Translations under genes and position numbers: made by a program
Notes under the pieces: model-generated
Seen by the model: the letters and a program-made list of their open reading frames with translations, nothing else
What the model was told of the DNA's origin: nothing
The model's database searches: none
Part shown: piece after piece, positions 4,706-5,939 of the stretch
How positions within the stretch are numbered: the stretch's first letter is position 1
Layout: each line of letters starts with the position of its first letter
Source of the DNA: an uncultured Eubacteriales bacterium
Lineage (GTDB): Bacteria; Bacillota; Clostridia; Oscillospirales; CAG-272
DNA length: 5,939 nt
Reading direction: 5' to 3'
NCBI GenBank assembly: GCA_900552255.1
Contig: URZF01000100.1
Location: forward strand, 1 to 5,939

Positions 4706-5939
4706 TCATTCATCTACACGGTAAATGATAAAACTGCATGCGCCCATACGGACAATCCCACTTTCCAACGTCGCGCCATAGGATAAAAGGACCTCTCTTA
4801 CGGGAAGCCTTTCATAACACTCCTGTTCCCGCTCACTCGGGTTTATAAAAACACGAATCCGCTCACCGCCGCCGCTCCGTTCAAAAGCCAAAGGATATCT
4901 GCTGTGCTGACAGAGAAGCGTAAAATCCCCGTCCGCCCAAAGCGCAGGATGCTCACGCCGAAGCGCCAAAAGCCGCCGTGTCATATGCAAAAGCGAATTT
5001 GGATCTGCTTCCTCCCTTTCAACGCTCGGGGCGTCCGGTGCATCGTCCATCGGCAAATAAAGTGTATCCCCATCGGAAAACCCGAAGTTTTTGGCATTTT
5101 CTTTCAGCTTCCACGCCATCGGAATACGGCAGCCGCCCCGTCCTTTGCTTCCCTCGGTTTCGTGGTTATAGGTATTATGTACCCCGATCTCATCGCCATA
5201 GTATAGGAACGGTACGCCGGGCATTGTGAAAATAAACGCATAGGCGACTTTCAGCTCATCCTCGTCCCGTCCGATAGAAATGCGTTGGATATCATGATTT
5301 CCCGTTATAAAACAAATATATCCTTTATCGCGCGTAAGCGAAAGCAAATACTGATAACCGTCCGAAAAATCATATACGCAACCTTTTCCCTCGCGTCGGA
5401 AATAGCTGTGACCGGTGCGATCAAACGACCAGTCCTTTTCATATCGGAAAAGCGAGAGATAAAACAGATGCCGCTCTCCTATTGTCATATCACAGTGGAA
5501 TCCCGCTTCAAGCGCGTTTTCCGGTTCTCCCCACTCGGAAATAAGCACACATTCCGGATATTTCTTATCAAAAAGCGCACGGATTTCTTGCCACAGCTTG
5601 ATGTTTTGTTGATAACCGGGATCGTTTTTTATAAGAGAATTCGCCATATCGACACGGAACCCGTCACACCCTTGCGCAATCCAAAATTCCATGACATCAA
5701 CCAGCGCTTTCCTTGTTTCAAGACAAGCAGGGGCATCGCACGGCATTTGCCATGGCTCCGTCGGGATGGCATAGCCGTAATTGAGTGCCGGTTGGATCGC
5801 GAAAAAATTACAGTAATACTGCCCATCGCGTTCATAGTCGTCACGCGCATTCATATGTGCGCCGCCCTTTTCTCGCGAATCCGACCAAATATAGCGATCC
5901 GTGAATTCATTTTTTTCCGCACGTGCGGATTGTTGAAAC
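4706..5939 (-). CDS. GH13 alpha-amylase-family glycosyl hydrolase, N-terminus beyond the right edge
   Basis: This is the C-terminal 410 residues of a glycoside hydrolase family 13 enzyme acting on alpha-glucosidic bonds by double displacement. The frame stays open upstream of an internal Met at 5854: bases 5855-5939 encode ...NEFTDRYIWSDSREKGGAH, typical GH13 sequence, so that Met is not the start. Visible conserved regions are QPALNYG, region II GFRVDMAN with the nucleophile Asp (codon 5648-5650), region III LISEWGEPE with the acid/base Glu (5534-5536), region IV FITGNHD with the transition-state Asp (5291-5293) and MPGVPFLYYGDEIG. A beta-sandwich domain C follows, with VFINPS, ending FIIYRVDE. 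Region I (D-x3-NH) should lie off the window. All three catalytic acids are present, so it should be active. Whether it is secreted cannot be judged without the N-terminus. The overall pattern is oligosaccharide-type (glucosidase, amylase or trehalose synthase-like); the subfamily is unresolved. Confidence 0.93.
   Translation of the reverse strand, partial: FQQSARAEKNEFTDRYIWSDSREKGGAHMNARDDYERDGQYYCNFFAIQPALNYGYAIPTEPWQMPCDAPACLETRKALVDVMEFWIAQGCDGFRVDMANSLIKNDPGYQQNIKLWQEIRALFDKKYPECVLISEWGEPENALEAGFHCDMTIGERHLFYLSLFRYEKDWSFDRTGHSYFRREGKGCVYDFSDGYQYLLSLTRDKGYICFITGNHDIQRISIGRDEDELKVAYAFIFTMPGVPFLYYGDEIGVHNTYNHETEGSKGRGGCRIPMAWKLKENAKNFGFSDGDTLYLPMDDAPDAPSVEREEADPNSLLHMTRRLLALRREHPALWADGDFTLLCQHSRYPLAFERSGGGERIRVFINPSEREQECYERLPVREVLLSYGATLESGIVRMGACSFIIYRVDE

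Noticed and set aside
4699..4727. Plus-strand promoter-like TTGACT with 17-nt spacing to TAAATG
   Set aside because: The -10 match is poor, it overlaps the 3' end of the minus-strand GH13 gene, and no plus-strand gene follows.
5852..5854. ATG as start of the GH13 protein
   Set aside because: Upstream codons to the window edge continue typical GH13 sequence (DRYIWSDSRE), so this is an internal methionine.

Overview
The window looks like a piece of a mid-GC Clostridia-type (Firmicutes/Bacillota) chromosome, probably from a gut or metagenome-derived contig. The evidence is strong GGAG/GGAGG Shine-Dalgarno sites, a consensus sigma-A type promoter, compact A-flanked/T-flanked stem-loop terminators, and Clostridia-like versions of HtpG, a double-CBS protein and a GH13 enzyme. 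I see no CRISPR array, tRNA, rRNA, transposase or phage gene.

Layout: (1) 1-1878 (+) is an HtpG (bacterial Hsp90) reading frame. Its first 69 bases do not belong to HtpG and look like a chimeric or damaged contig edge. (2) 1896-2834 (+) is a cysteine-rich sugar phosphate isomerase/epimerase-type TIM barrel, 17 nt after htpG and probably co-transcribed with it. (3) 2888-2921 is a nearly perfect bidirectional terminator between convergent genes. (4) 2940-3401 (-) is a small protein with two CBS domains. It has its own promoter (3439-3467) and Shine-Dalgarno site, which fix its start well inside a longer open frame. (5) 3611-3650 is a terminator for the next minus-strand gene. (6) 3677-4480 (-) is an unrecognised seven-helix membrane protein. 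(7) 4481-4705 is an intergenic region with clustered short palindromes, an 11-T run and a dubious 35-codon hydrophobic ORF on the plus strand. (8) 4706-5939 (-) is the C-terminal 410 residues of a GH13 alpha-amylase-family enzyme, running off the right edge.

The genes do not form one obvious pathway. The plus-strand pair couples a housekeeping chaperone with a probable carbohydrate or polyol metabolic enzyme. The minus strand carries a GH13 glucan/oligosaccharide enzyme, an orphan membrane protein and a nucleotide-sensing CBS module, the last two separated by a terminator and therefore probably transcribed independently. The context is ordinary chromosomal housekeeping and carbohydrate metabolism. 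I found no convincing new multi-gene system. The best leads are the chimeric left edge, the orphan 7TM protein and the small ORF/palindrome region.
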